From VBDM01 sp041496705 (GTDB taxonomy: Bacteria > Pseudomonadota > Gammaproteobacteria > Burkholderiales > SG8-39), in NCBI GenBank assembly GCA_041496705.1, contig JBGQFD010000002.1, forward strand, positions 1 through 64,000: a stretch of 64,000 nt of DNA. Direction: 5' to 3'. Both the position numbers and the translations under genes were made by a program. This document shows positions 1-10,820 of the stretch, piece by piece. The stretch's first letter is position 1. Each line of letters starts with the position of its first letter. The notes beneath the pieces were generated by a model. It was not told the origin of the DNA. It searched no databases and saw only the letters and a list, made by a program, of their open reading frames with translations.

Positions 1-697
1 CAGCACGGCCGACTCGGTCAGCTAACTTCTGACGATCCTGGAAGGCGGCCGGCAGTCTTTCCGGAACCGTAAGTACGACTGTTAATCCCGAGTTCAATCT
101 ACGTGTTGCGGCTTCCAGCTTAAGACGCACTAGGTGGTTGAAGACAAGGGCATCGCGTGTATGGATCTTTCTCCCTTTGTTGGTTGAGGCGGACTTGCAT
201 TCCACCTCCAGCCCGTCAGGTCCCATCCCGTGAACCATTAGGTCAAAATCTCCCGTCCCTTCCATCTCCGGCCAGGAGATCGAGCATCCACGCCGTACGA
301 AGTGGGTGGCGATGCCGAACTCGAGTTGGATCGCCCGCATGTCATCGGGATTTTTCAGAGCCCCATGAATCCGGCGAACCAATCTCTTGCCCTGTTCGGC
401 AGAGGACTTGTCCATGAGCGAAAGGGTCTGCGCAGCCAAACGGAAGACCGGATAGAGACTCCGATCGTTGGTGCTTTGTGGCGGTATCGCGCCGTGCCGC
501 GATGCAAGCGTGCTGCATCGATCGAGCGCAAAGGCGATCGTGTTTGCCTCGACTAGATACTCGCGAAGGTACGATTGTCCCCTCGCTTCAGAATTGATGG
601 CGGCCACCCGCTTGGTCCAGTGACGCTCTCCGACAACTTCCCGAAACCGGGCGAAGACGGCTGGCATGTCCGCCGTATACAGATCCACTTGGAACAT
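1..697 (-). CDS. Partial protein with PD-(D/E)XK nuclease-like core
   Basis: An uninterrupted minus-strand reading frame enters from the left edge and starts at an ATG at 697; an in-frame ATG at 733 is an alternative, and neither has a strong ribosome binding site. About 232 residues are visible. I do not recognise a named family. Near residues 150-170 it reads GDFDLMVHGMG followed by LEVECKSAS. That spacing of an acidic residue and E-C-K after beta-strand-like stretches is the usual core of PD-(D/E)XK nuclease-fold proteins. The N-terminal half looks alpha-helical and is not recognised. The base composition is more AT-rich than the genes to the right. A DNA-processing or defence role is inference only, and the C terminus lies outside the window. 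Confidence 0.6.
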   Translation of the reverse strand, partial: MFQVDLYTADMPAVFARFREVVGERHWTKRVAAINSEARGQSYLREYLVEANTIAFALDRCSTLASRHGAIPPQSTNDRSLYPVFRLAAQTLSLMDKSSAEQGKRLVRRIHGALKNPDDMRAIQLEFGIATHFVRRGCSISWPEMEGTGDFDLMVHGMGPDGLEVECKSASTNKGRKIHTRDALVFNHLVRLKLEAATRRLNSGLTVVLTVPERLPAAFQDRQKLADRVGRA

Positions 698-787
698 ACA
701 AATCGTAGGCAGTAGTGGCAACCGTATTACCATCGATTGCCGAATGCCCGAGATGTTACCCGTCAGCGAACGGCCTCGGGAAATTTT

Positions 788-1139
788 CTACGCGGTTGTC
801 GCCTTCCATATCGCCCGCCACACCCTATCGCTCGTCGCTGGCATATCGAACTCCTTCACACCGAGCGGCGCCAAGGCGTCCATGAAGGCGTTCATCCCCG
901 CCGGTAAGGCGCCGACGGTGCCGGCCTCCCCTGACCCTTTCACACCCAAAGGACTCAATTTCGTCGGCACGGGATTGCTGCCGACTTCCATCGCGCACAC
1001 GTCGTCCGCGCGCGGCATGCAGTAGTCCATAAACGACCCGGTGAGCAGTTGCCCTGACTCCGGGTCGTACTCGATGCGCTCGAACAGCACCTGCGACAAT
1101 CCCTGCGCGACGGCGCCGTGGATCGGGCCTTTCAGGGTC
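788..1139 (-). pseudogene. Tail fragment of a molybdenum hydroxylase large subunit
   Basis: Translated on the minus strand, this stretch matches the last ~115 residues of the intact enzyme at 3761-6106. It includes QGLSQVLFERIEYDPESG, DYCMPRADDVCAMEVG and a GSGEAGTVGA version of the catalytic-glutamate loop. Similarity starts abruptly at about 1139 with TLKGPIHG and runs to a stop at 788. An internal ATG at 1099 would give 103 residues. None of the upstream molybdopterin-binding region is present, so it cannot be a working subunit. By eye the two copies are about 88-90% identical at the DNA level. This points to an old truncated paralogue or duplication rather than a very recent one. Confidence 0.8.
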
Positions 1140-1240
1140 CGAGGGCTGCTTCGCCCGCAGCAACGTTCGGTGGCGAGTTTGATTTTCGTATCGCTTCCGC
1201 CCTACACTGCCAATTCGCAGGAAAAGTGAGGGTGGACAAC

Positions 1241-2221
1241 ATGCGAAACCGGTTGTTTGCTTCGATCCTGTCCGCCGTTGCACTGTCCATCGCCTTCGTC
1301 GGGCCGGCGGCGGCGCAAACCTATCCCGCCAAACCCATAAAGGTCATCGTGCCGGTCGCGGCCGGCAGCGGCCTGGATGTGGTCGCGCGATTCGCGACCG
1401 AAAAGATGTCGCAGAACATGGGCACCAGCCTGTACATCGAAAACCTGCCGGGGGCGAATAGCAACGTCGGCGCGGCCGCCGCGGCCCGGGCTGCGCCCGA
1501 CGGCTATACGCTCCTGATCGCAACTGAAGCCCTGCCCTTGTCGAGGCTGACCTACAGCAATCTGACCTACGACCTCATGCGCGACCTCGAGCTGTTCGGG
1601 ACGATCGCAAAGGGGGTGTTCATCCTGTGCGTGCACCCTTCGGTGCCGGCGCAGACGGTGGAAGAATTCGTGCAGCTCGTGCGCGCCAAGCCGGGCAGCA
1701 TCGCCTACGGGAGTTCCGGCTCGGGCAGTCCGCATCACGTCGTCATGGAAATGTTCGCGCAGGCGAACGGCCTGAACATGCTGCACGTCCCGTACAAGGG
1801 CTCCGGCGATACCGTCACGGCCTTGCTCGGCGGAACGCTGCAGGCCGCGATGGGCCTGCCTTCGTCCTTTGCGCCGCACGTGAGGTCGGGAAAGTTTCGG
1901 GCGCTTGCGGTCTCCTCGGCGAAGCGTATGCCTGCGTTTCCCGAGATTCCGACTCTGATGGAACGCGCGGTCAACGGCGTGGAGTACGAGTCCTGGTACG
2001 GTTTGTTCGCCCCCACCGGGACGCCGAGGCCCGTGATCGAGCGCCTGCACGCCGAGCTCAGCAAGGTCGTTCGCGACAAGGCCTACGTCGAGGAGAGACT
2101 CGGCAAGATCGGATTGGATGCATTCGACTCCCCCACGCCGGCCGCCGCGTCGGCGTTCCTGCTCAGCTTCTCAGACAGAATCGCTCCAGTGGTGAAAAAG
2201 GCGGGGATCAAGATCGACTGA
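1241..2221 (+). CDS. TTT (Bug) family extracytoplasmic solute receptor
   Basis: The 326-residue protein has a signal peptide ending in AAAQ near residue 26, followed by the family opening YPAKPIKVIVPVAAGSGLD. The later signature HVPYKGSGD is also present. Bug/TctC-type receptors bind carboxylates or aromatic acids in the periplasm, and most are orphans without a linked permease; none is next to this one. The ATG at 1241 is chosen because it has a purine-rich ribosome binding site (GTGAGGG) 8 nt upstream and begins the signal peptide; the frame stays open further upstream without one. It lies immediately right of the molybdenum hydroxylase remnant. Its 3' end overlaps the convergent AraC gene by 14 bp. 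The substrate cannot be read from sequence. Confidence 0.9.
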   Translation: MRNRLFASILSAVALSIAFVGPAAAQTYPAKPIKVIVPVAAGSGLDVVARFATEKMSQNMGTSLYIENLPGANSNVGAAAAARAAPDGYTLLIATEALPLSRLTYSNLTYDLMRDLELFGTIAKGVFILCVHPSVPAQTVEEFVQLVRAKPGSIAYGSSGSGSPHHVVMEMFAQANGLNMLHVPYKGSGDTVTALLGGTLQAAMGLPSSFAPHVRSGKFRALAVSSAKRMPAFPEIPTLMERAVNGVEYESWYGLFAPTGTPRPVIERLHAELSKVVRDKAYVEERLGKIGLDAFDSPTPAAASAFLLSFSDRIAPVVKKAGIKID

Positions 2222-3197
2222 CAGCTTGCTCGTACGCCCGGGCGTCCGCGCTGCTCCGCCGCCAGGCGCCGGGCGGCACGCCGTAGCTGCGCTTGAAAGC
2301 GCGGCTGAACGCCGCCTCGGATTCGTATCCGACCTGCTCGGCGACCCGCACGAGGCTCAGGCGGCCGCTGCGCAACATATGCGCCCCGAGCGAGATGCGC
2401 CATTGGGTCAGGTATTGCATCGGTGGTATTCCAGTCAGCGCGACGAAGCGCTCCGCCAATACCGTGCGGGACGCGTTGACCGCGTGCGCCAGCGAGGCCA
2501 CGGTCCAAGGGTCCGCCGGCCGCTCGTGCAACAGGGCGATGCTGCGCCCGACCAGCGGGTCGCGCAGCCCGGCCAACCAGCCGGTTTGCCGTTCGGGCAG
2601 CGCTTCGATGTATCCGCGAAGCGCCTCCACGAACAGCACCTCTGCCAGCTTGTCGGTGACCACCTCGGAGCCGGGCTGCCCTAACGTCGCTTGATCCACC
2701 GCGTAGCGGATGGAACGCTCCAGCCAGGCGCCGGAAGGCCGGCGTCGGATGCTCGTGCGGAAAATCCGTGGAAGTGCCGCCATCATGGCGCTCGCGACAT
2801 GGCGATCGTATGCAAACCAGCCGCAAACGACCGCGGTCACGGCTCCATCGCCGCCATAACGGGTGCATAAGAGTTGCGGCAATTTGACCTCCACCGCATC
2901 GCTTGACGTCGGCGGCGCGTGCTGGATTCCGCTGCCCACCCGGTGGGCATTGCCATGGGGTAGCGCGAGAACGTCGCCCGCCTCCACTGCCAGGGGTTCC
3001 TCTCCCGGCAACTGCGCCCAACAGCGCCCTTCCACTATCAGGTGGCAGATCGCCATGTGTTCGTGCACCGGCGAGAGTATGCGTGCGAGATCAGCGCCGC
3101 TGGGTGCTGCGACGCACCAGGGCTCGCGGAATTCGGCATTCAGAAAAAGTGCACCCTTCAACCGGATTATGCGCAGCACGTCGGATAGTACGTCCAT
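2208..3197 (-). CDS. AraC family transcriptional regulator with cupin domain
   Basis: The 329-residue protein has an N-terminal cupin-like sensor half with HEHMAICHLIVEG and GDVLALPHGNAHRVG, roughly residues 45-90. The C-terminal two-helix-turn-helix DNA-binding half covers roughly residues 215-315. It includes WTVASLAHAVNASRTVLAERF and the second helix-turn-helix ending FSRAFKRSYGVPPGAWR. The cupin_6-plus-HTH_18 layout is standard for AraC-type activators that sense small ligands. The start at 3197 has GGGAGTAAG upstream. It is convergent with the TTT receptor and divergent from the DsrE-like gene, with 188 bp between start codons. It may therefore regulate that gene, itself, or the surrounding catabolic genes; the target is not visible. 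Confidence 0.92.
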   Translation of the reverse strand: MDVLSDVLRIIRLKGALFLNAEFREPWCVAAPSGADLARILSPVHEHMAICHLIVEGRCWAQLPGEEPLAVEAGDVLALPHGNAHRVGSGIQHAPPTSSDAVEVKLPQLLCTRYGGDGAVTAVVCGWFAYDRHVASAMMAALPRIFRTSIRRRPSGAWLERSIRYAVDQATLGQPGSEVVTDKLAEVLFVEALRGYIEALPERQTGWLAGLRDPLVGRSIALLHERPADPWTVASLAHAVNASRTVLAERFVALTGIPPMQYLTQWRISLGAHMLRSGRLSLVRVAEQVGYESEAAFSRAFKRSYGVPPGAWRRSSADARAYEQAVSRS

Positions 3198-3385
3198 GGC
3201 GGGCTTACTCCCTTTGTCGCTTCAAACGGCTCGCGGCACGTCGTATCCGGTGTTTCGGGCAAGAGCGCCGAACGCTAAAGCAGGACATCGCAAGCCACTT
3301 GGTGGAGGATTCTATGCGTCTGGCGCTCGTACGCAACATGTCGCGCACGGCGCTGCCGTCAACCGAACGCTGAAGGAGGAGAACC

Positions 3386-3748
3386 ATGCCCACTAAGGAG
3401 CTTGTCGTACTCATGACCAAAGGCGCAGACCACGAATTGTCGTCGGTCGCGTTCACGATCGCCAACGCCGGCATTACTTCCGGCCTCAAGGTCTATGCGT
3501 TCCTGACCAGTGCCTCGGTCGATCTGGTGCGCAAACGCGCGGTCGATCTCGCGCACGTCCCGCCCCTCGAGCCGCTCAAGGCCCTCATCGACGACTTCCT
3601 GCGCCGCGGCGGCACCCTCTGGGCGTGCCCGCCGTGCGTCAAGTCCCGGGGATACGCCCAGGAGAGCTTCATCGACGGCGTGACGATCGTGGGCGCCAGT
3701 GCGATGCACGAACGGCTGGCCGCGGGGGCCGCGTCGCTCTGCTTCTGA
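3386..3748 (+). CDS. DsrE/F-like family protein with CPPC motif
   Basis: This small 120-residue cytoplasmic protein has the DsrE/DsrF-like alpha/beta layout. A first strand KELVVLMTKG is followed by a helix with TIANAGITSGLKVYAFLTS. The central loop GGTLWACPPCVKSRG puts two cysteines (CPPC) where related sulfur-handling proteins carry reactive cysteine. DsrE-like proteins take part in sulfur relay or act as small accessory proteins; this stand-alone copy has no Dsr or Tus partner nearby. A strong AAGGAGGAG ribosome binding site lies just before the ATG. It converges on the molybdenum hydroxylase large subunit, whose maturation needs sulfur transfer to the cofactor. A functional link is speculative. 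Confidence 0.8.
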   Translation: MPTKELVVLMTKGADHELSSVAFTIANAGITSGLKVYAFLTSASVDLVRKRAVDLAHVPPLEPLKALIDDFLRRGGTLWACPPCVKSRGYAQESFIDGVTIVGASAMHERLAAGAASLCF

Positions 3749-3760
3749 GCCGTGCGCGGA

Positions 3761-6106
<2,346 letters not shown>

Positions 6107-6125
6107 TCGCGGGCCTTACCGTCCT

Positions 6126-7208
6126 TCAGTCGAAAAGCGCTTCCGGAACGTAGACGACGCCTTCGAAGATGCGCCGCGCGGTGCGCACGAACGAGGCGCG
6201 CTCGACGACCGGCGCCGCTCCCGAGCAGTCGGTGACGAGATCCACATCGATGCGCCCGGAGGGATGTTCGATGCCGAGCACCCCGCCGGTGAATCCTTTC
6301 GGCTCGAGGTAACGGTTCGCGACGGTTCCCGGCAGCACTGCGGCCGTGCCCAATGCGAGGGCGCCGGTCACCGCATGCGTTTTGTGACAAGCGTGCGGAG
6401 TGAAGTAGCGCGATGTGATGTTTCCGCCGTGCGCCGGACGCGAGACCAGCACCGGCTTCGGCACGACCAGGCGCGATACGTCTCCCATCCCCATGCGCCT
6501 GCCTGCTTCCAGCCGAATGGCCTCGATTCTTTTCAGCATTGCGTCATCCGCATCCAGCTCTTCCGGAGTTTCGCGCCCGGTCTTGCCGAACGCTTCGGCG
6601 GCCATGATCATCACCGGCATGGCCATGTCCACGCAGCTCGTCTCGATGCCGTCGATCCGGTCGAGCAGGTTTCCGGTCGGCAGCAGCTTGCCGGTGACCG
6701 CGCCGAGCGCGTCGAGAAACGTAAGCTTGATCGGCGCCGCGGGCTCGGTGACGCCGTCGATGCGCGTGTCGCCCGCGTATTCCACGCGGCCGTCGGGGGT
6801 CTGTATCACCGCGTCGATCAGCGTCTGCGTGTTGACGTTGTAGATATGCACCACCGTGGTCGGATCTCCGGCGGGCACCAGTCCGGCTTCGATGGCGAAC
6901 GGCCCCACGCCCGCGAGCATGTTCCCGCAGTTGGGCTTGGTATCGACGAAGGCCTCGTTGACCGACACTTGCGCAAACAGGTAGTCGACGTCGGCGCCGG
7001 GTTGCCGCGATCGGCTGACGATGGCCACCTTGCTCGTGAGGGTATTCGCGCCGCCGATGCCATCCACCTGGAGCACGTGCGGCGAACCCATGACCGCGAG
7101 CAGCACCGCATCGCGCCGGCGCGGATCCGCCGGCAGATCGCCGGCCAGAAAATACGGCCCCCGCGAAGTCCCTCCGCGCATGAGTACACAGGGTATTTTG
7201 CGTTGCAT
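6126..7208 (-). CDS. PrpF-family isomerase (4-oxalomesaconate tautomerase-like)
   Basis: The 360-residue protein begins QRKIPCVLMRGGTSRGPYF, the PrpF signature with the active-site cysteine in the MRGGTSRG region. It contains the second half-site pattern PNCGNMLAGVGPFA. Members have a double diaminopimelate-epimerase fold. They isomerise double bonds in tricarboxylates, such as aconitate isomerisation in the methylcitrate cycle or 4-oxalomesaconate tautomerisation in gallate/protocatechuate 4,5-cleavage. With aromatic degradation genes nearby and no PrpB/C/D, the oxalomesaconate-type role is more likely, but this is inference. It is first in a two-gene minus-strand unit with the molybdenum hydroxylase subunit and is divergent from the BamE-like lipoprotein, with 97 bp between starts. 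Confidence 0.88.
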   Translation of the reverse strand: MQRKIPCVLMRGGTSRGPYFLAGDLPADPRRRDAVLLAVMGSPHVLQVDGIGGANTLTSKVAIVSRSRQPGADVDYLFAQVSVNEAFVDTKPNCGNMLAGVGPFAIEAGLVPAGDPTTVVHIYNVNTQTLIDAVIQTPDGRVEYAGDTRIDGVTEPAAPIKLTFLDALGAVTGKLLPTGNLLDRIDGIETSCVDMAMPVMIMAAEAFGKTGRETPEELDADDAMLKRIEAIRLEAGRRMGMGDVSRLVVPKPVLVSRPAHGGNITSRYFTPHACHKTHAVTGALALGTAAVLPGTVANRYLEPKGFTGGVLGIEHPSGRIDVDLVTDCSGAAPVVERASFVRTARRIFEGVVYVPEALFD

Positions 7209-7305
7209 ATCGGCTCGAAGGAATACGAGTATGCTTGGCTACGTTTACTCGCAGGGGTGGGCGCTGGTCGGCACAAGCCGAAATCCTACCTCAGGGGTGA
7301 ATATC

Positions 7306-7815
7306 ATGCGCACGAGCGAATCGGCCAAAGTGACCCTGCAGCGCGGCATCCTCCTCGGGGTCCTCGCCCTGGCGGGATGCGCGAGCTTCGAGGAGATCTC
7401 GGCTGGGACCTCGTCCCGGCAGGTCGAAGCGCTGGTCGGCGTCCCCGCCCAGGTGTGGAAGGACGCGGACGGCTCGGAAGTCTGGGAATATCCCCTGGGT
7501 CCCTTCGGCGTCGAAACCTACATGGTGAGCTTCGGCCCCGACCACGCCGTGCGCCAGGTCCGCCAAGTACTGACCGAGGAGACCATTGCCACCCTGCGCG
7601 TCGGCATGTCTCGCGACGATGTCCGGCGCCTCCTCGGCAAGCCCCGGGAAATCCGCAATATCGATCTGAGCGACGAGGAGATCTGGTCCTGGCGCTACCG
7701 CGAGTGGAGAGTCAGGAACATGGAGCTGCACGTCCAGTTCGACCGCGCCAGCGGCACCCTGAAGGCCTACTCGCGTCATCAGGAAGAGCCGAGCGGAAGC
7801 GACAAGCGCTCCTAA
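7306..7815 (+). CDS. Outer-membrane lipoprotein with two BamE/SmpA-like repeats
   Basis: The 169-residue protein has a lipoprotein signal with lipobox LAGC around residue 25. The mature part has two similar halves. Each pairs a helix and turn of the type SRQVEALVGVPAQ or SRDDVRRLLGKPRE with a following strand containing EVWEYPLG or EIWSWRYRE, then a VSF or VQF strand. That is the SmpA/OmlA (BamE) fold, apparently in tandem; true BamE has a single domain of about 110 residues. The start at 7306 follows AGGGGTGA. The role is probably envelope-related but unassigned. Its stop codon directly abuts the stop codon of the convergent gene at 7816 with no base between. Confidence 0.82.
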   Translation: MRTSESAKVTLQRGILLGVLALAGCASFEEISAGTSSRQVEALVGVPAQVWKDADGSEVWEYPLGPFGVETYMVSFGPDHAVRQVRQVLTEETIATLRVGMSRDDVRRLLGKPREIRNIDLSDEEIWSWRYREWRVRNMELHVQFDRASGTLKAYSRHQEEPSGSDKRS

Positions 7816-8205
7816 TCAGGAGCGCTTGCCCTGCTCGTATTCCTGCATCGCCTCGCGGGCGAGCTTGAAGGCCTCCACGCCTGCCGGCATGCCGCAGTAC
7901 ACCGCCACCTGAAGCAGGACTTCGCGGATCTCCTCGCGAGTGCAGCCGTTGGTGAGCGCGCCCTTGACGTGAGTCTTGAACTCGTTGGGACGGTTGAGCG
8001 CGGACAGCATCCCGAGGTTCACGAGGCTGCGCATTTTCCGCGGCAGCTGGGGCCGCGCCCACAACCATCCCCAGCATGACTGGGTCACCAGTTCCTGCAT
8101 CGGCATGCCGAAGTCGTCGACCGTCTTCAGCTGGCGCTCGACGTAGTCTGCACCGAGCACTTCCTTGCGCACTGCGAGTCCCTTGTCCCAGAGTTCCTTC
8201 AGCAT
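7816..8205 (-). CDS. Carboxymuconolactone decarboxylase family protein
   Basis: The 129-residue protein matches the length and pattern of the small AhpD/CMD fold. It has MRSLVNLGMLSALNRPNEFKTHVKGALTNGCTREEIREVLLQVAVYCGMPAGVEA, given here as the family core spanning residues 58-112. It lacks the CXXC of the peroxidase branch, so it resembles 4-carboxymuconolactone decarboxylase (PcaC), which converts 4-carboxymuconolactone to beta-ketoadipate enol-lactone. No other beta-ketoadipate gene is in the window, so PcaC activity itself is uncertain. It is the last gene of the minus-strand catabolic run, 35 bp after the FAH-family gene, and has an AAGGACG ribosome binding site. Confidence 0.88.
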   Translation of the reverse strand: MLKELWDKGLAVRKEVLGADYVERQLKTVDDFGMPMQELVTQSCWGWLWARPQLPRKMRSLVNLGMLSALNRPNEFKTHVKGALTNGCTREEIREVLLQVAVYCGMPAGVEAFKLAREAMQEYEQGKRS

Positions 8206-8240
8206 TTCGCGTCCTTTCGGTTAGTGGGGTTGTCGCGACT

Positions 8241-9173
8241 CTAGCCCAGCGTATGGCTGAATTCGCCGATCTTCTCGATCCACAGCTTCACTTCGTCGCC
8301 GGCTTTCAGGAAACGCCCGCGGCCCATGCCGACGCCCGCCGGCGTCCCGGTGAGCACCAGGTCGCCGGGACGCAGCGTCACGCGCGAGGACAGCATCGCG
8401 ATCTGCTCGGCGGTGTCGAAGATGAGCTTTGCGGTGTTCGAATCCTGCATCAGCTCGCCGTTCACCCACAGCCGGATGCCCAGGTGATGCGGGTCGCGCA
8501 GCTCGCTCGCGGGCACGATCCAGGGCCCGAGCGGGCAGGCGCCGTCGAAACACTTCTGGCTCACCCAGTCGTAGTGGAAAGGCGAGCTTGGGGGGTTCTT
8601 GTCGCGCTTCATCGCGTCGCGCGCCGACAGGTCGTTGGCGATCGTGTAGCCGGCGACGCAGGCGAGTCCCCGGTCCACCGGGACGTCCTTCGCCGTCCTG
8701 CCGATGACGGCGGCGAGCTCGACCTCCCAGTCGACCTGCTGCGAATAGGCCGGCAGCTTGACCCTCGCGCCCGGCCCCACCACCGAACTGCGCGAGGTCT
8801 TGACGAAATGCCAGGGCTTTTCGCCCAGGTCTTTCATCGTCGGTCCCGGCTCCTTGCCCTGCGCCCGGGCCATCTCGGCCATGTGGTCGGTGTAGTTCGC
8901 GCCGGCGCAATAGATCGCGCCGGGGTAGAGCACCGGCGCGAGCAGCTTGACGCGTTTGAACGCAACGCCCTTCGCCTTGCTCTTTCCGGCAGCGATGCGC
9001 TTCGCCGCAGCCGCAAATTCGCGGTTTGCCTTGCCCCAATCCTGCAGCGCTCCGAGAACGGAGGACCAGGCCGGCTGCCCGGTGAGGCGGGCGGCGTCGT
9101 AGACTTGTTCGCCGACCAGGATCCCGGCGCGCGCTTCGCGGCCGGACCGAAAACTGAGAAGCCTGTAGCTCAT
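8241..9173 (-). CDS. Fumarylacetoacetate hydrolase family protein
   Basis: The 310-residue protein contains the FAH-superfamily core. YCAGANYTDHMAEMA opens the catalytic domain, WEVELAAVIG gives the metal-binding E-x-E, and YTIANDLSARD adds the aspartate ligand. LTGTPAGVGMGRGRFL closes the domain. Related enzymes hydrolyse C-C bonds, isomerise or decarboxylate products of aromatic ring cleavage, as HpaG/HpcE and acylpyruvases do. The ATG at 9173 is chosen because it begins the domain and has AGAGGAAA 8 nt upstream. The open frame extends further upstream but only as an out-of-frame reading of the FMN reductase gene, which ends 11 bp before this start. It most likely acts after the extradiol dioxygenase at 11520-12443. 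Confidence 0.92.
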   Translation of the reverse strand: MSYRLLSFRSGREARAGILVGEQVYDAARLTGQPAWSSVLGALQDWGKANREFAAAAKRIAAGKSKAKGVAFKRVKLLAPVLYPGAIYCAGANYTDHMAEMARAQGKEPGPTMKDLGEKPWHFVKTSRSSVVGPGARVKLPAYSQQVDWEVELAAVIGRTAKDVPVDRGLACVAGYTIANDLSARDAMKRDKNPPSSPFHYDWVSQKCFDGACPLGPWIVPASELRDPHHLGIRLWVNGELMQDSNTAKLIFDTAEQIAMLSSRVTLRPGDLVLTGTPAGVGMGRGRFLKAGDEVKLWIEKIGEFSHTLG

Positions 9174-9184
9174 GCGATTTTCCT

Positions 9185-9757
9185 CTAGGCAAAAGCGCGC
9201 TTCATGCGCCTGATCCAGTCTTCGAACGCGAGCATCTGGTCGGTGAGGAACTTGCGCGTCGTCTCGTCGGTGAGTTTTCCGTCCGGCGCGAATTTTCCGG
9301 CGGCCATGCCGATGAACACCTCGGGTCTGATCAGCCACTGGACGCCCAGCCCCGAAAGGATCCTGCGCAGATCGTATTGAACTCTTGCCCCGCCGACCGG
9401 CCCGCCCGTCGCGCTGAACGCCGCGGCCGGCTTGTTCTGAAAGGGCGAGGGCTGATAACGCGACATCCAGTCGATCGCGTTCTTGAGGGCCGCGGAAAGC
9501 GACCAGTTGTATTCGGGCGAGGCGAACAGCAGCGCATCGGCCGCGAGGATCTCCTCCCGCAGCTTCGCGACGGGCGCCGGGAAGCCCTTTTCCTGCACGT
9601 CGAAGTTGTACATCGGAAGCTCGGCGATGCTGGTGATGCGCAGCTTGAGGCCCGGCGGCATCAGCTCGCCCGCGGCCTTGAGCGCCGCCATGTTGAAGGA
9701 CTTCTGCCTGAGACTGCCGCAAATGCCGAGTACCTGGAACGTTGCCGGTGTGTTCAC
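9185..9757 (-). CDS. NADPH-dependent FMN reductase family protein
   Basis: The 190-residue flavodoxin-like protein carries the phosphate-binding loop GICGSLRQKSFN at residues 12-23 and the flavin contact SPEYNWSLSAALKNAIDW at about 98-115. These are diagnostic of the NADPH:FMN reductase/chromate reductase/quinone reductase family. Such enzymes reduce free flavin or quinones in the cytosol and can supply reduced flavin to monooxygenases or protect against quinones. Given the surrounding ring-cleavage genes, a role in quinone or flavin reduction for the same pathway is plausible. It sits 39 bp downstream of the binding-protein gene in the minus-strand run. Confidence 0.9.
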   Translation of the reverse strand: MNTPATFQVLGICGSLRQKSFNMAALKAAGELMPPGLKLRITSIAELPMYNFDVQEKGFPAPVAKLREEILAADALLFASPEYNWSLSAALKNAIDWMSRYQPSPFQNKPAAAFSATGGPVGGARVQYDLRRILSGLGVQWLIRPEVFIGMAAGKFAPDGKLTDETTRKFLTDQMLAFEDWIRRMKRAFA

Positions 9758-9796
9758 GTATTCTCGCCGTCAGTTGGAAAGCGTGCGGGCTGCACG

Positions 9797-10798
9797 TCAG
9801 CGCTTCATCGCCGCGTCGTAGAAGCTCGGATCGTAGTACGGAGCCGGATCGGTCAGGGACTTGCGCGGCTGCCCGTACTTCGAGCGCAGCGCGAGCACCG
9901 TCTTCACCCCCTCCATGTCGATCCGCGCTTTCTTCTGGAAACCGTCCGTCGGGCTGAGCAGCACCTTGTACGCGGTCTGCGCGGCCTGGGCGTTCGCGTT
10001 CGGGAGATTCTTCAGGAAGATCGCGATCGCTTCGTCCTTGTTGCGCGGGTCGTACAGCCAGTCCACTGCGTCGCTGAACGCGCGTATGTAGCCGACGACC
10101 GATTCGCGGTTTGCCTCGGCCCAGGCCTTGCGCGCGCCGCCCACCAGGCCCTGGTAGCGCCCCAGCACGTCGATCGCGTTCGCCAGCCGGTTGAAGCCGC
10201 GCGCCTCGGCCTGGACCTCGAAGGGAGACAGCAGCAGCGTCCCCGCGTGCTTCTTCTCCAGCAGGGCCTGGAACCGCTGCAGCACGCCGCCCGCCGCAGG
10301 GGTCCTGTAGTCACGGTCCTTCTGCAGCCCGTTGCGCTCGAGGATTTCCAGGAGCACGAAGGCGTAGCCGGTGGTCAGGGCGTCGACCGACAGTTCCTTG
10401 CCGCGCAGGTCGTTGAAGGTCTTAACCTCGGGCACGGTCACCAGCCGCAGGAAGCCGTTGTCGCTGCCCATGAACGCGAACAGGTCCGGCCCAAGCTTCG
10501 GCACTTCGCCCTGCCCTTCCCGGTAGGCGATGAGGTTGTCGATCGCCGTCATCGCGATGTCGAACTTGCCGTCGATGAGATTGGTGAGCTGGAATACCGA
10601 GCTCGGCGTCGGCGTGGTCCTGACTTCGATGCCGTTCTTCGCGAACAGCCCTTTCTCCTGCGCCACCCAGATCGGCCAGTTGAATCCGCCGGGGAAGACG
10701 ATCACGTTGATCGTCTTCGGCGGAGCAGGCGGCGCGTCTGCGCAGGAGACGAGCATCAGTGCAAACGCTGCGGCAATGAACTTGGAAGGTAGACGCAT
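9797..10798 (-). CDS. ABC-type substrate-binding lipoprotein (NMT1/SsuA-like)
   Basis: The 333-residue protein has a signal sequence ending in the lipobox-like VSCADAPP. It then shows the NMT1/SsuA binding fold: VFPGGFNWPIWVAQEKGLFAKNGIEV in the first lobe (residues about 35-60) and GKFDIAMTAIDN marking the ligand loop. Such proteins deliver nitrate, sulfonate, taurine, thiamine precursors or aromatic compounds to an ABC permease. No matching permease or ATPase is adjacent, so it is an orphan here. The start at 10798 is favoured by GGAGGAAATC directly upstream; a start 21 bp earlier is possible but has no clear ribosome binding site. The gene lies inside the catabolic run, so the ligand may be that pathway's substrate. 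Confidence 0.88.
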   Translation of the reverse strand: MRLPSKFIAAAFALMLVSCADAPPAPPKTINVIVFPGGFNWPIWVAQEKGLFAKNGIEVRTTPTPSSVFQLTNLIDGKFDIAMTAIDNLIAYREGQGEVPKLGPDLFAFMGSDNGFLRLVTVPEVKTFNDLRGKELSVDALTTGYAFVLLEILERNGLQKDRDYRTPAAGGVLQRFQALLEKKHAGTLLLSPFEVQAEARGFNRLANAIDVLGRYQGLVGGARKAWAEANRESVVGYIRAFSDAVDWLYDPRNKDEAIAIFLKNLPNANAQAAQTAYKVLLSPTDGFQKKARIDMEGVKTVLALRSKYGQPRKSLTDPAPYYDPSFYDAAMKR

Positions 10799-10820
10799 GA
10801 TTTCCTCCATCAGTGGCAAT

